Position numbers and translations under genes: made by a program. Positions 1 to 6,447 of a stretch of DNA of 64,000 nucleotides are shown here, piece by piece. Source of the DNA: Porphyromonas pasteri (lineage in GTDB: Bacteria; Bacteroidota; Bacteroidia; Bacteroidales; Porphyromonadaceae); NCBI RefSeq assembly GCF_014647755.1, contig NZ_BMPU01000003.1, positions 124,001 to 188,000 on the forward strand, written 5' to 3'. Every line of letters begins with the position of its first letter. Position 1 is the stretch's first letter. The notes under the pieces are model-generated. The model saw only the letters and a program-made list of their open reading frames with translations, searched no databases and was not told the origin of the DNA.

Positions 1-1
1 C

Positions 2-346
2 CTCGGTGAGATGGTCAGCGTCATCTCAGTGAGCCACCGCAACTCCTTCCCCGTGGTCGATGAGCGCGGCATGCTCGTCGGCATCGTCGAGCTGGATAAT
101 GTGCGCAACATTATGTTCCGCCCCGAACTCTACGACCGCTACAAAGTGCGTAAGATCATGGTCACTCCCGAGGTCAAGGTCTCCTCAGCTACCCCGATGA
201 CGGAGGTCATGCGCCTCTTCGACGAGACGAAGGCGTGGAAGATGCCCGTCGTCGATGAGGAAGGGCGCTACCTCGGCTTCATCAGCAAGAGCGCGATCTT
301 CAATAGCTACCGCGAGGTACTCAACTGCACCTTCATCGGGGACTAA
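2..346 (+). CDS. ClC-type chloride channel, C-terminal CBS domains (partial)
   Basis: Only the last 114 codons are present; the reading frame is open to the left edge, so the first ATG at position 11 is internal. The visible protein is the end of a CBS-domain pair: a strand-helix block with FPVVDERGMLVGIV, the DNVRNIMF segment, then a second block with MPVVDEEGRYLGFISKS. This arrangement and the C-terminal tail match the cytoplasmic regulatory region found after the membrane part of Bacteroidales ClC chloride channels/antiporters. CBS pairs usually bind adenine nucleotides and gate the transporter. The membrane domain is outside the window, so another CBS-containing protein remains possible. 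Confidence 0.7.
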   Translation, partial: LGEMVSVISVSHRNSFPVVDERGMLVGIVELDNVRNIMFRPELYDRYKVRKIMVTPEVKVSSATPMTEVMRLFDETKAWKMPVVDEEGRYLGFISKSAIFNSYREVLNCTFIGD

Positions 347-369
347 GTCTCCCCTCCCCATATCCCCGT

Positions 370-1065
370 ATGTATAAGCCTACCGTCGTCTACGAAGACA
401 ACCACCTCCTCTGCGTCAGCAAGCGCCCCGGCGAAATCGTCCAGGGTGACAAGACGGGCGATGAGCCGATGAGCGAAGCCCTCAAGGGTTGGCTCAAGGA
501 GAAGTACAACAAGCCAGGCAACGTGTACCTCGGCGTGATCCATCGCTTGGACCGACCCGTGGGTGGTCTCGTCCTCTTCGCCAAGACGTCGAAGGCACTC
601 AGCCGTATGAACGAGCTCTTCCGCACGGGAGACGTCTCGAAGCGCTACTGGGCCGTCGTCACCGCCCTCCCGCCGAAGCACTCCGACACCCTCGAGCAGT
701 ACCTCGTGCGCAATGAGTCGCAGAACAAGAGCTACGTGGCTCGCCAAGGCGCTGCGACGCCTGGCGCCAAGCTCGCCCGACTCTCCTACCGCCTACTGGC
801 CTCGGGCGAACACTATCATCTCCTCGAGATCGAGCTCCACACGGGCCGTCATCATCAGATCCGTTGCCAGCTCGCTGCCCTCGGCTGCCCCATCAAGGGC
901 GACCTGAAGTACGGCGCACCTCGCAGCAACCCTGGCGGGAGTATCAGCCTACTTTCCAGACAGATATCCTTCACACACCCCGTGAGCAAGGAAGCCCTCA
1001 CCCTCACGGCTCCCGTACCCGACGAACGGCTATGGCACGACCTCGAAGCCGCCATTGAGCGGTAG
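370..1065 (+). CDS. RluA-family RNA pseudouridine synthase
   Basis: A 231-residue single-domain pseudouridine synthase. The catalytic motif HRLDRPVGG lies at residues 58-66, with Asp61 expected to be the catalytic aspartate; LVLFAKTSKALSRM follows as in RluA proteins, and GRHHQIRCQLA near residue 160 is the conserved RluA motif that contacts RNA. There is no S4 domain, so it resembles the short RluA/TruC-type enzymes that modify a rRNA or tRNA uridine. The exact target cannot be read from sequence. It follows the ClC gene by 23 bp in the same direction. Confidence 0.9.
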   Translation: MYKPTVVYEDNHLLCVSKRPGEIVQGDKTGDEPMSEALKGWLKEKYNKPGNVYLGVIHRLDRPVGGLVLFAKTSKALSRMNELFRTGDVSKRYWAVVTALPPKHSDTLEQYLVRNESQNKSYVARQGAATPGAKLARLSYRLLASGEHYHLLEIELHTGRHHQIRCQLAALGCPIKGDLKYGAPRSNPGGSISLLSRQISFTHPVSKEALTLTAPVPDERLWHDLEAAIER

Positions 1066-1066
1066 G

Positions 1067-1098
1067 TTTGGTGAATTGAGAAAGTAGTATTACCTTTG
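1067..1098 (+). promoter_or_regulatory. Bacteroidota promoter for tRNA-His
   Basis: TTTG at 1067-1070, a 20-bp gap, then TACCTTTG at 1091-1098 match the Bacteroidota sigma consensus TTTG-N19-21-TAnnTTTG. The expected start (about 1104) is some 27 bp before the tRNA. Confidence 0.75.
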
Positions 1099-1130
1099 CA
1101 GTGCTCAAGCGGAAAGCAGAGCATTTACAT

Positions 1131-1205
1131 GGTGGTTGTAGCTCAGTTGGTTAGAGCACTGGATTGTGGTTCCAGGTGTCGTGGGTTCGAATCCCATCTT
1201 CCACC
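1131..1205 (+). tRNA. tRNA-His (GTG)
   Basis: A cloverleaf can be folded: D arm GCTC/GAGC, anticodon stem CTGGA/TCCAG around loop TTGTGGT (anticodon GTG), T arm GTGGG-TTCGAAT-CCCAT. Position 1131 is the extra G(-1) typical of tRNA-His, opposite C73 at 1205. CCA is not encoded. The acceptor stem GTGGTTG/CTTCCAC has two adjacent T-T mismatches (5-68 and 6-67), noted under findings. Confidence 0.92.
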
Positions 1206-1284
1206 CCCAAAACTGAAGAGTGCTTGGCTTATCGAAGTCAAGCACTCTTGCTTTTATATATACACATACCCTCACGCCGCCTCG

Positions 1285-2157
1285 ATGCCCCACGTGCAGC
1301 ACCTCTATCTCTTCTCTCGCCCTACGGACGGAGAGGACCAGCAGCTCAGAGCCCTCCTCTCTGAGACGATAGGCGCTACACCGAAGGTAAGTATCACGGA
1401 CACCCCACAGGGCAGACTCTACAGCTACTCTACGGAGCGAAGCATGAGCGAGACGGAGCTACGCCGTGAGCTTCTCACACGGCTCATCCCTTGGGGGCGC
1501 ACCACACACAGCGCCTTCTACCTTCCCGCCACGAGTGCCACAGCTGAGATCACGCACGTCGCCTTCGACCTCGACGGCACGCTCACGACGACGGAGCTGC
1601 TGCCCGAGCTGGCACGTCTCTCAGGTCGCTCGGAGGAGATGACCGCCCTCACCGAAGCGGCTATGGCAGGCGCCACACCCTTCCGTGAGAGCTTCATACA
1701 CCGCACTGAGCTCCTTCGTGGGCTATCCCGTAAGGCGCTTCACTCGGTCATCCGAAGCATCACCCTCCCCACTGACACCACGCTTCTCCTCCGCGAGCTC
1801 TCCCTCCCCACGGCTATCGTCACGGGAGCTTACCAGCCCTTCGTCGAAGATATCTGTGAGCGAGTCGGTCTCTCCGCCTTTGTAGGGAGCGCCGTACGCT
1901 ATACCGCTGACGGCGAATTCGATGGACTTGATCCCGAGGCTATCATTGATGCCGAGGGCAAGCGTGCCTTCCTCGAGGAGTGGACTGCAGGGGCGCTCGC
2001 CTCGACACTCTATACGGGCGATGGTGCCAATGACCTCGACGCCCTCGCCGCCGTAGGGCATGCCCTCTTCTACACCGCACAGCACGGAGACCTGCGTGGC
2101 CTCGTCCATCAGATCCTCTCCGCAGACCTCCCACCCCTCTTCCCGACTACACGATGA
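1285..2157 (+). CDS. HAD-family phosphatase, SerB-like
   Basis: An open frame begins further upstream but runs through tRNA-His, so the start is placed at ATG 1285, giving 290 residues. HAD motif I is DLDGTLT (Asp95 nucleophile, Asp97 acid/base), motif II is the Thr in AIVTGAY, and motif IV is YTGDGANDLDAL. This set, plus the helical cap between motifs I and II, fits phosphoserine phosphatase (SerB), the last step of serine synthesis. The first 85 residues are not catalytic and may correspond to an ACT-like regulatory region. Its last codons overlap ung by 4 bp (ATGA), so the two are translationally coupled. Substrate assignment is by family similarity only. Confidence 0.78.
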   Translation: MPHVQHLYLFSRPTDGEDQQLRALLSETIGATPKVSITDTPQGRLYSYSTERSMSETELRRELLTRLIPWGRTTHSAFYLPATSATAEITHVAFDLDGTLTTTELLPELARLSGRSEEMTALTEAAMAGATPFRESFIHRTELLRGLSRKALHSVIRSITLPTDTTLLLRELSLPTAIVTGAYQPFVEDICERVGLSAFVGSAVRYTADGEFDGLDPEAIIDAEGKRAFLEEWTAGALASTLYTGDGANDLDALAAVGHALFYTAQHGDLRGLVHQILSADLPPLFPTTR

Positions 2158-2822
2158 ACATCCGCCTCGACGAGAGCTGGCGTACCGCCCTTGCGCCTGA
2201 GTTCGACAAGCTCTACTTCAGCATCCTCACCGATCGCATCCGCCAGGCCTACCAGCACGAAGGCCCTATCTATCCCCCTGGAGGGCTCATCTTCCGTGCC
2301 CTCGACGCCTGCCCCCTCCCTGCAGTGCGCGTCGTCATCTTAGGCCAAGACCCCTACCACGGTGCAGGGCAAGCCGAGGGCTTAGCCTTCTCCGTGCCAG
2401 CGGGCGTCCCCATACCTCCGAGCCTGATCAACATCAAGAAGGAGATCGCCTCCGACCTCGGCCAGCCCTCGATCATCCCTGACGGGCACCTCCTGCCGTG
2501 GGCGGAGCAGGGAGTCCTCCTCCTCAACACCACCCTCACCGTCCGTGCCGGTATGGCAGCGAGCCATCAGGGCCTCGGCTGGGAGACCTTCACCGATGCT
2601 ATCATCGAGACGATCAACCGCAGCTGTGACCACGTCGTCTTCCTCCTCTGGGGAAGCCCTGCCCGACGCAAGGGAAGTATGATCGATCGCACCCGCCATC
2701 TCGTACTCGAAGCTCCACATCCCTCCCCGCTCTCAGCCCATCGTGGCTTCTTCGGATGCCGTCACTTCAGCCAGACGAATGCCTACCTCACCCAGTGGGG
2801 CAAGGCACCCATCCGCTGGTGA
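2154..2822 (+). CDS. ung: uracil-DNA glycosylase, family 1
   Basis: 222 residues, the normal length for family 1 UDG. The water-activating motif GQDPYHG has Asp66, and the DNA-intercalation loop HPSPLSAHRGFFGC lies near residues 187-200. The enzyme removes uracil from DNA to start base-excision repair in the cytoplasm. Its start codon overlaps the stop of the preceding phosphatase gene. Confidence 0.97.
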   Translation: MNIRLDESWRTALAPEFDKLYFSILTDRIRQAYQHEGPIYPPGGLIFRALDACPLPAVRVVILGQDPYHGAGQAEGLAFSVPAGVPIPPSLINIKKEIASDLGQPSIIPDGHLLPWAEQGVLLLNTTLTVRAGMAASHQGLGWETFTDAIIETINRSCDHVVFLLWGSPARRKGSMIDRTRHLVLEAPHPSPLSAHRGFFGCRHFSQTNAYLTQWGKAPIRW

Positions 2823-2829
2823 TGCGCTC

Positions 2830-2850
2830 TATATTGAGTATATCAATATA
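2830..2850. promoter_or_regulatory. Inverted repeat upstream of the ECF sigma gene
   Basis: TATATTGA (2830-2837) and TCAATATA (2843-2850) form perfect 8-bp arms around GTATA. It sits about 40 bp upstream of the TATCTTTG element for the sigma gene, a plausible operator position. No T-run follows, so it is not an obvious terminator for ung. Confidence 0.4.
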
Positions 2851-2890
2851 CCTATATAAAGTCCCGTGCTTTCTGCGGAAGAATTAATAG

Positions 2891-2898
2891 TATCTTTG
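2891..2898 (+). promoter_or_regulatory. Promoter -7 element for ECF sigma gene
   Basis: TATCTTTG fits TAnnTTTG. No good TTTG is found 19-21 bp upstream, so the -33 region is weak. Expected leader about 70 nt. Confidence 0.5.
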
Positions 2899-2974
2899 TA
2901 AAAAAGATATTAAACGGCTCGCCACATTGCCCCTCGGCGCACCGCCTCACTATACAAAATAGAGCATTACAGAC

Positions 2975-3478
2975 ATGGACGTATTACAGATACAGAAGGA
3001 CCTGATCGGCATGCAGGACTATATGAAGAACTTCGCGCGTACGCTGACGAAGGACGAAGCCGATGCAGAAGACCTGACGCAAGACACTACGCTGCGCGTC
3101 CTAAACAACTACGATAAGTTCGTCGACAACGTCAACTTCAAGGGGTGGGTGCTGAAGATCATGCGTAATATCTTCATCAACAACTACCACAAGCTCGTGC
3201 GCACGCAGAGCTTCATCGACCCCAACGTCGACGCTTACAACGTACCTCTGCTTAGCGAAGGCGGGCACAACACCCCCGAGGGCTCCATGGATATCAAGGA
3301 GATCACGGGTGCTATCGCTGAGCTGCAGCCTTCACTCAAGGAGCCTTTCTCCATGTTTGTCGCTGGGTATAAGTACAACGAGATCGCCGATACCCTCGGC
3401 ATCCCCCTCGGCACGGTCAAGAGCCGCATCTTCTTCGCTCGCCAAGAGCTCCAGAAGAAGCTCCGCGACATGCGCTAA
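2975..3478 (+). CDS. ECF-type RNA polymerase sigma factor
   Basis: 167 residues with the two domains of an ECF sigma factor. Region 2 is in the first half (DADAEDLTQDTTLRVLNN-like stretch around residues 28-48), and region 4 is at the C-terminus with the helix-turn-helix YNEIADTLGIPLGTVKSRIFFARQ. No anti-sigma gene is adjacent; the next gene, 46 bp downstream, is thioredoxin reductase, which suggests but does not prove a redox-stress role. A palindrome upstream of its promoter may be an operator. Confidence 0.9.
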   Translation: MDVLQIQKDLIGMQDYMKNFARTLTKDEADAEDLTQDTTLRVLNNYDKFVDNVNFKGWVLKIMRNIFINNYHKLVRTQSFIDPNVDAYNVPLLSEGGHNTPEGSMDIKEITGAIAELQPSLKEPFSMFVAGYKYNEIADTLGIPLGTVKSRIFFARQELQKKLRDMR

Positions 3479-3523
3479 GACTCGCCCCTATTTCTATCAC
3501 CATCACATATAGACTACGCAAGT

Positions 3524-4468
3524 ATGAGTAGAGAACATCGCCGCTGCCTCATCATCGGCTCCGGCCCCGCTGGCTACACTGCAGCCATCTATGCCTCACG
3601 TGCCAACCTCTCCCCACTCCTCTACGAAGGCATCCAGCCTGGAGGACAGCTCACGCAGACCACGGATGTAGAGAACTTCCCTGGTTATCCCGAGGGTGTC
3701 ACCGGCCCAGCGCTCACCCAGGACCTCCGCAATCAGGCTCTGCGCTTCGGTACGGAGATCCGCTCTGGTCTGGCGACGAAGGCTGATCTCTCTAAGGCTC
3801 CCTACGTCATCACCTTCGAGGAAGGTGTCGAGGTCGAAGCCGATACGGTCATCATCGCTACGGGTGCTTCCGCTAAGTACCTCGGCCTGCCCGACGAAGA
3901 GAAGTACGCAGGTATGGGCGTCTCGGCCTGTGCTACCTGTGACGGCTTCTTCTACCGCAATAAGAAGGTGGCTGTCGTCGGTGGCGGTGACACGGCCTGC
4001 GAAGAAGCACTCTACCTGGCGAGCCTCGCCTCGCACGTCTACATGATCGTGCGTAAGGACTACCTCCGCGCCTCTGACATCATGCGTCAGCGCGTCGCAT
4101 CCAACGAGAAGATCACCGTCCTCTACGAGCACAATACCGTGGGCCTCTACGGTGAAGATGGCGTCGAAGGCGCACATCTCGTCAAGCGCCTCGGCCAGCC
4201 CGATGAAGAGCGCGTAGACCTGCCCATCGATGGCTTCTTCCTCGCTATCGGTCACCACCCCAACTCCGAGCTCTTCGCTGACTACGTCGAGGTCGATGAG
4301 GTGGGCTACATCAAGACCGAAGGGCCTACGCCACGCACCTGCGTCCCTGGCGTCTTCGCTGCTGGCGACGTCGCAGACCCCCTCTATCGTCAGGCAGTCA
4401 CCGCTGCAGCCTCAGGCTGTAAGGCGGCTATCGAAGCTGAGCGCTACCTCGGCGAACACGGGCTCTAA
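3524..4468 (+). CDS. trxB: thioredoxin reductase (NADPH)
   Basis: 314 residues, standard low-Mr thioredoxin reductase. FAD-binding GSGPAGYTAAIYA is at residues 12-24, the redox-active CATC is Cys136/Cys139, the NADPH-binding GGGDTA follows at about 152, and PGVFAAGDVAD near the C-terminus completes the FAD site. It reduces thioredoxin with NADPH for protein disulfide and peroxide reduction. It probably shares a transcript with the upstream sigma factor; a strong hairpin follows. Confidence 0.96.
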   Translation: MSREHRRCLIIGSGPAGYTAAIYASRANLSPLLYEGIQPGGQLTQTTDVENFPGYPEGVTGPALTQDLRNQALRFGTEIRSGLATKADLSKAPYVITFEEGVEVEADTVIIATGASAKYLGLPDEEKYAGMGVSACATCDGFFYRNKKVAVVGGGDTACEEALYLASLASHVYMIVRKDYLRASDIMRQRVASNEKITVLYEHNTVGLYGEDGVEGAHLVKRLGQPDEERVDLPIDGFFLAIGHHPNSELFADYVEVDEVGYIKTEGPTPRTCVPGVFAAGDVADPLYRQAVTAAASGCKAAIEAERYLGEHGL

Positions 4469-4489
4469 GTCCCACTCCCCTATATGACA

Positions 4490-4524
4490 AGCGCCCCTGC
4501 CCACCATCGGTGAGCAGGGGCGCT
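4490..4524 (+). terminator. Hairpin terminator after trxB
   Basis: AGCGCCCCTGC and GCAGGGGCGCT are perfect 11-bp arms. The following T content is modest (GTCGTTAT). Confidence 0.7.
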
Positions 4525-4567
4525 GTCGTTATATAGCCTTCGTCCCACTCTACGGGGGGACATAAAA

Positions 4568-4611
4568 GGAAATACCCCCAAGTTCTCGTAATTGAACCTG
4601 AGGGTATCTCC
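4568..4611 (-). terminator. Terminator of the tRNA-Asn transcript
   Basis: Read on the minus strand, GGAGATACCC pairs with GGGTATTTCC (one mismatch), with an inner GGTTC/GAACT stem, followed by TTTTATG. It lies just downstream of the second tRNA-Asn. Confidence 0.7.
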
Positions 4612-4634
4612 CTGAATCTAATTCCTTCTCTAAG

Positions 4635-4708
4635 CTCTTCCTCTTGGACTTGAACCAAGGACCCTCTGATTAACAGTCAGATGCTCTAACCGACTGAGCT
4701 AAGGAAGA
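4635..4708 (-). tRNA. tRNA-Asn (GTT), distal copy
   Basis: On the minus strand the 7-bp acceptor TCTTCCT/AGGAAGA pairs perfectly; the anticodon stem-loop CTGACTGTTAATCAG gives GTT. CCA is not encoded. The 74-bp sequence is identical to the copy at 4764-4837 and is cotranscribed with it. Confidence 0.95.
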
Positions 4709-4763
4709 GTACTTAATGCAGCGTCAGAAGAGGCTTATTCACCACGCCCATACTCGGGAGAAG

Positions 4764-4837
4764 CTCTTCCTCTTGGACTTGAACCAAGGACCCTCTGATT
4801 AACAGTCAGATGCTCTAACCGACTGAGCTAAGGAAGA
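4764..4837 (-). tRNA. tRNA-Asn (GTT), proximal copy
   Basis: Identical to the copy 55 bp downstream on the same strand. A full-consensus promoter lies immediately upstream (4865-4896 complement). Confidence 0.95.
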
Positions 4838-4864
4838 GTATTGCCACCTTCTTTGTTGCGGTTG

Positions 4865-4896
4865 CAAAGGTAATACAACTTCTTCATATACGCAAA
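4865..4896 (-). promoter_or_regulatory. Promoter of the tRNA-Asn pair
   Basis: On the minus strand TTTG (4893-4896) is followed after 20 bp by TACCTTTG (4865-4872), a perfect Bacteroidota promoter. The expected start lies about 22 bp before the first tRNA. Confidence 0.8.
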
Positions 4897-5137
4897 CGCT
4901 TCTTCCACTTGCCCGCAACTCTGCAGAGTCTGAGAACACAAAGCCTGCCATCAAGGGGAGCTATCAGCGAGCGCACCCCAGTCCTTCAAGCCCCTTCACT
5001 TCAGCGGTTTAGTCTACGACACGGCAAGGGGACAGAAGGTGAGACAAGGAACAGACAAACTATCTCTGCGTCCAGCGAAGCGATCGTATTACCTATGGCG
5101 CGATCACTTCAAGCTCCGTACGTTCGCTTTTTGCAGC

Positions 5138-5164
5138 AAGCCCCACTCGACTTGAGTGGGGCTT
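5138..5164. terminator. Stem-loop AAGCCCCACTC/GAGTGGGGCTT
   Basis: Perfect 11-bp arms with a 5-nt loop. It lies just past the 3' end of the small-RNA candidate at 5172-5243 and could back up its termination. T-runs are poor on both sides. Between 4900 and 5138 I see no gene or other structure. Confidence 0.45.
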
Positions 5165-5171
5165 CTACTAT

Positions 5172-5243
5172 AAGGATTAGCCCTATGCTCTGGACAGAGG
5201 ATAGGGCTAATCGGAGCGACGTCCCCTATTCGGAGTACCTCGC
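5172..5243 (-). ncRNA. Candidate small RNA, copy 1
   Basis: On the minus strand TAACTTTG (5248-5255 complement) would start a transcript near 5242. The transcript begins GAGGTACTCCGAATAGGGG, continues through ACGTCG, and ends in a 12-bp hairpin GATTAGCCCTAT (complement of 5201-5212) with ATAGGGCTAATC (complement of 5175-5186). The first 30 nt closely match copy 2 at 5770-5845, whereas the terminal hairpin has a different sequence but the same position. Conserved 5' block, promoter element and structure-preserving change in the hairpin support an RNA gene. It recalls the promoter-plus-terminator format of known Bacteroidales small-RNA motifs, but I cannot assign it to one. Confidence 0.5.
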
Positions 5244-5447
5244 AGTGCAAAGTTAAGGATTATCTTTGTATTGTCAGCACGCCAGCAAACTATAAGTGCG
5301 ATTCTATCAAGCTCCGCTGGTCTCTGGGTGACACTTCATGGTGGAGTCACGGAGTCATCCGTGGCTCCATTCTCTTTTCCCTCGCTGCACATACCACAGG
5401 CTCAGCATGCGGATAGCATCTATCCCACGATAAGAAAGCACCACCAA

Positions 5448-5547
5448 CCTTATATTGGTCAGCGAGTCAACCTATATAGGTCGGCAGCGTGACCAATATA
5501 GGTCATGAAGCGAAGCTATATAGGTCAACCCAGCGACCTATATAGCT
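5448..5547. repeat. 22-bp-pitch palindrome array, ATAT class
   Basis: Five units begin at 5448, 5470, 5492, 5514 and 5536, exactly 22 bp apart. The consensus unit is ACCTATATAGGT; variants are the degenerate first unit, ACCAATATAGGT, AGCTATATAGGT and ACCTATATAGCT. The 10-bp spacers differ but share AGCG/GCGA text; CAACCCAGCG before unit 5 is nearly repeated in the array at 53420. No ORF uses this stretch convincingly. Confidence 0.85.
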
Positions 5548-5667
5548 TCACATCACCCTCCTCAACTCGTCCAACGAAGTACCTTGATAACAAACTCGAA
5601 TACAAGCCACTACCACCCAGCACCCCATCCCTTCACTTTTCTCGCGCCATCCTCCTAAAAACAGAAA

Positions 5668-5720
5668 TGCCCCCTACCGATGGACGCTTGCAGATCCCAG
5701 CAAGATCATCGGTAGGGGCA
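5668..5720. other. Long imperfect hairpin
   Basis: TGCCCCCTACCGATG (5668-5682) pairs with CATCGGTAGGGGCA (5707-5720) with one bulged C, and CTTGC/GCAAG pair inside. On the minus strand it is followed by ATTTCTGTTTTTAG, so it may be a terminator for minus-strand transcription coming from the small-RNA gene at 5770-5845, or a separate structured RNA. Confidence 0.5.
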
Positions 5721-5769
5721 GTAGGCTATGAGCCTCTAACCCCAACTGTAGTTCAAGGAGTGAGTATAT

Positions 5770-5845
5770 GAAATTAGACCTCATCCCAGCTTATACGAGG
5801 GATGAGGTCTAATCGGGGCGACGTCCCCTATCGGAGTACCTCACC
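5770..5845 (-). ncRNA. Candidate small RNA, copy 2
   Basis: On the minus strand TATCTTTG (5850-5857 complement) precedes a transcript starting near 5844: GGTGAGGTACTCCGATAGGG, then GACGTCGCCCC, ending in a perfect 15-bp hairpin formed by 5799-5813 and 5773-5787 with an 11-nt loop and then TTTC. The GGGG-ACGTCG-CCCC mini-hairpin becomes GGGG-ACGTCG-CTCC in copy 1, which keeps pairing through a G-U. Function unknown. Confidence 0.5.
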
Positions 5846-5937
5846 ATCGCAAAGATAGTATAAGTTTAGGACACCTAATCAATGAGATCAAAGCCCCATC
5901 CTTATACGGAAGCAATATTGAGGCAAAGTCGATTTCC

Positions 5938-6066
5938 AAACGACTATTGGTCTGCACTCAAACGACTACTCGTTTGGGGGTCAAATAACTATTCGTTTCG
6001 CCTACGAACTAATAGTAGTTCGTATATGAAACCACTACTGAACCGAGCGCAAACAACTATTACAGC
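5938..6066. repeat. 22/23-bp-pitch palindrome array, CTAY class
   Basis: Six units with arms around a CTAT or CTAC centre, for example AAACGA-CTAC-TCGTTT and AAATAA-CTAT-TCGTTT. Aligned positions 5941, 5963, 5986, about 6009, 6032 and 6054 give steps of 22-23 bp. The unit at 6004-6023 is the same motif inverted (CGAACTA-ATAG-TAGTTCG). Arms are less conserved than in the other arrays, especially in the last two units. Confidence 0.7.
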
Positions 6067-6227
6067 AACTCTGCCCCCTCTATTACTACTTCACACACCG
6101 TCCGATTGGCAAGCAATACCCAGCCGGGAAGACAGAAGTGGTTTACACGATTATGCCCCTCCGAAGTGATACACAAGCCCTGCGCCTTATCGCGAGTATT
6201 CCTCTTATTCAGCGGAGGGAAAAGCAT

Positions 6228-6412
6228 CGTTCTTGTGAAGAAAAAAGCGTCTTCCCGTAGTGGTATTATTCTATCTATGCACGTAGTCTTAAAGACCAGG
6301 TACGTCAATCCAAATATCCACGTACTTAGATATTAGAGCCACGTACGTAGCCCAAACTTTTCTGCCACTCGTCCGCAATTTTTATCCCTATGCGGACCAA
6401 CAATCCATTACC
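6228..6412. repeat. About 185-bp repeat carrying an ACGTACGT array, copy 1
   Basis: This stretch is very similar to 32382-32563, starting before GTGAAGAAAAAAGCG and ending after TTTTCTGCCACTC and a CATAACT. Inside are five ACGTACGT-like units at aligned positions 6256, 6278, 6299, 6321 and 6342, steps of 22, 21, 22 and 21 bp. It ends about 36 bp before the first CRISPR repeat. Some units are decayed here (CGTACTTAG) compared with the other copy. Confidence 0.8.
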
Positions 6413-6447
6413 ATAACTACCAGATGTGCAGTAGTAAACAAGTCTCT

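Noticed and set aside
1096-1284. Upstream extension of the SerB-like frame
   Set aside because: It passes through tRNA-His and its promoter; the start was moved to 1285.
5448-5547. Palindrome array read as a second CRISPR array
   Set aside because: The 12-bp unit and 10-bp spacer are far too short, the units are self-complementary, and no cas genes of another type are present.
4909-5771. Short plus-strand frames between the tRNA genes and the CRISPR locus
   Set aside because: They cross the small-RNA hairpins and the palindrome array and have no coding-like composition.
6060-6336. Short frames at 6060-6336 and their relatives at 32229-32490, similar at protein level
   Set aside because: The similarity comes from the duplicated 185-bp DNA element and its ACGTACGT units; both strands are equally conserved and there is no start context.
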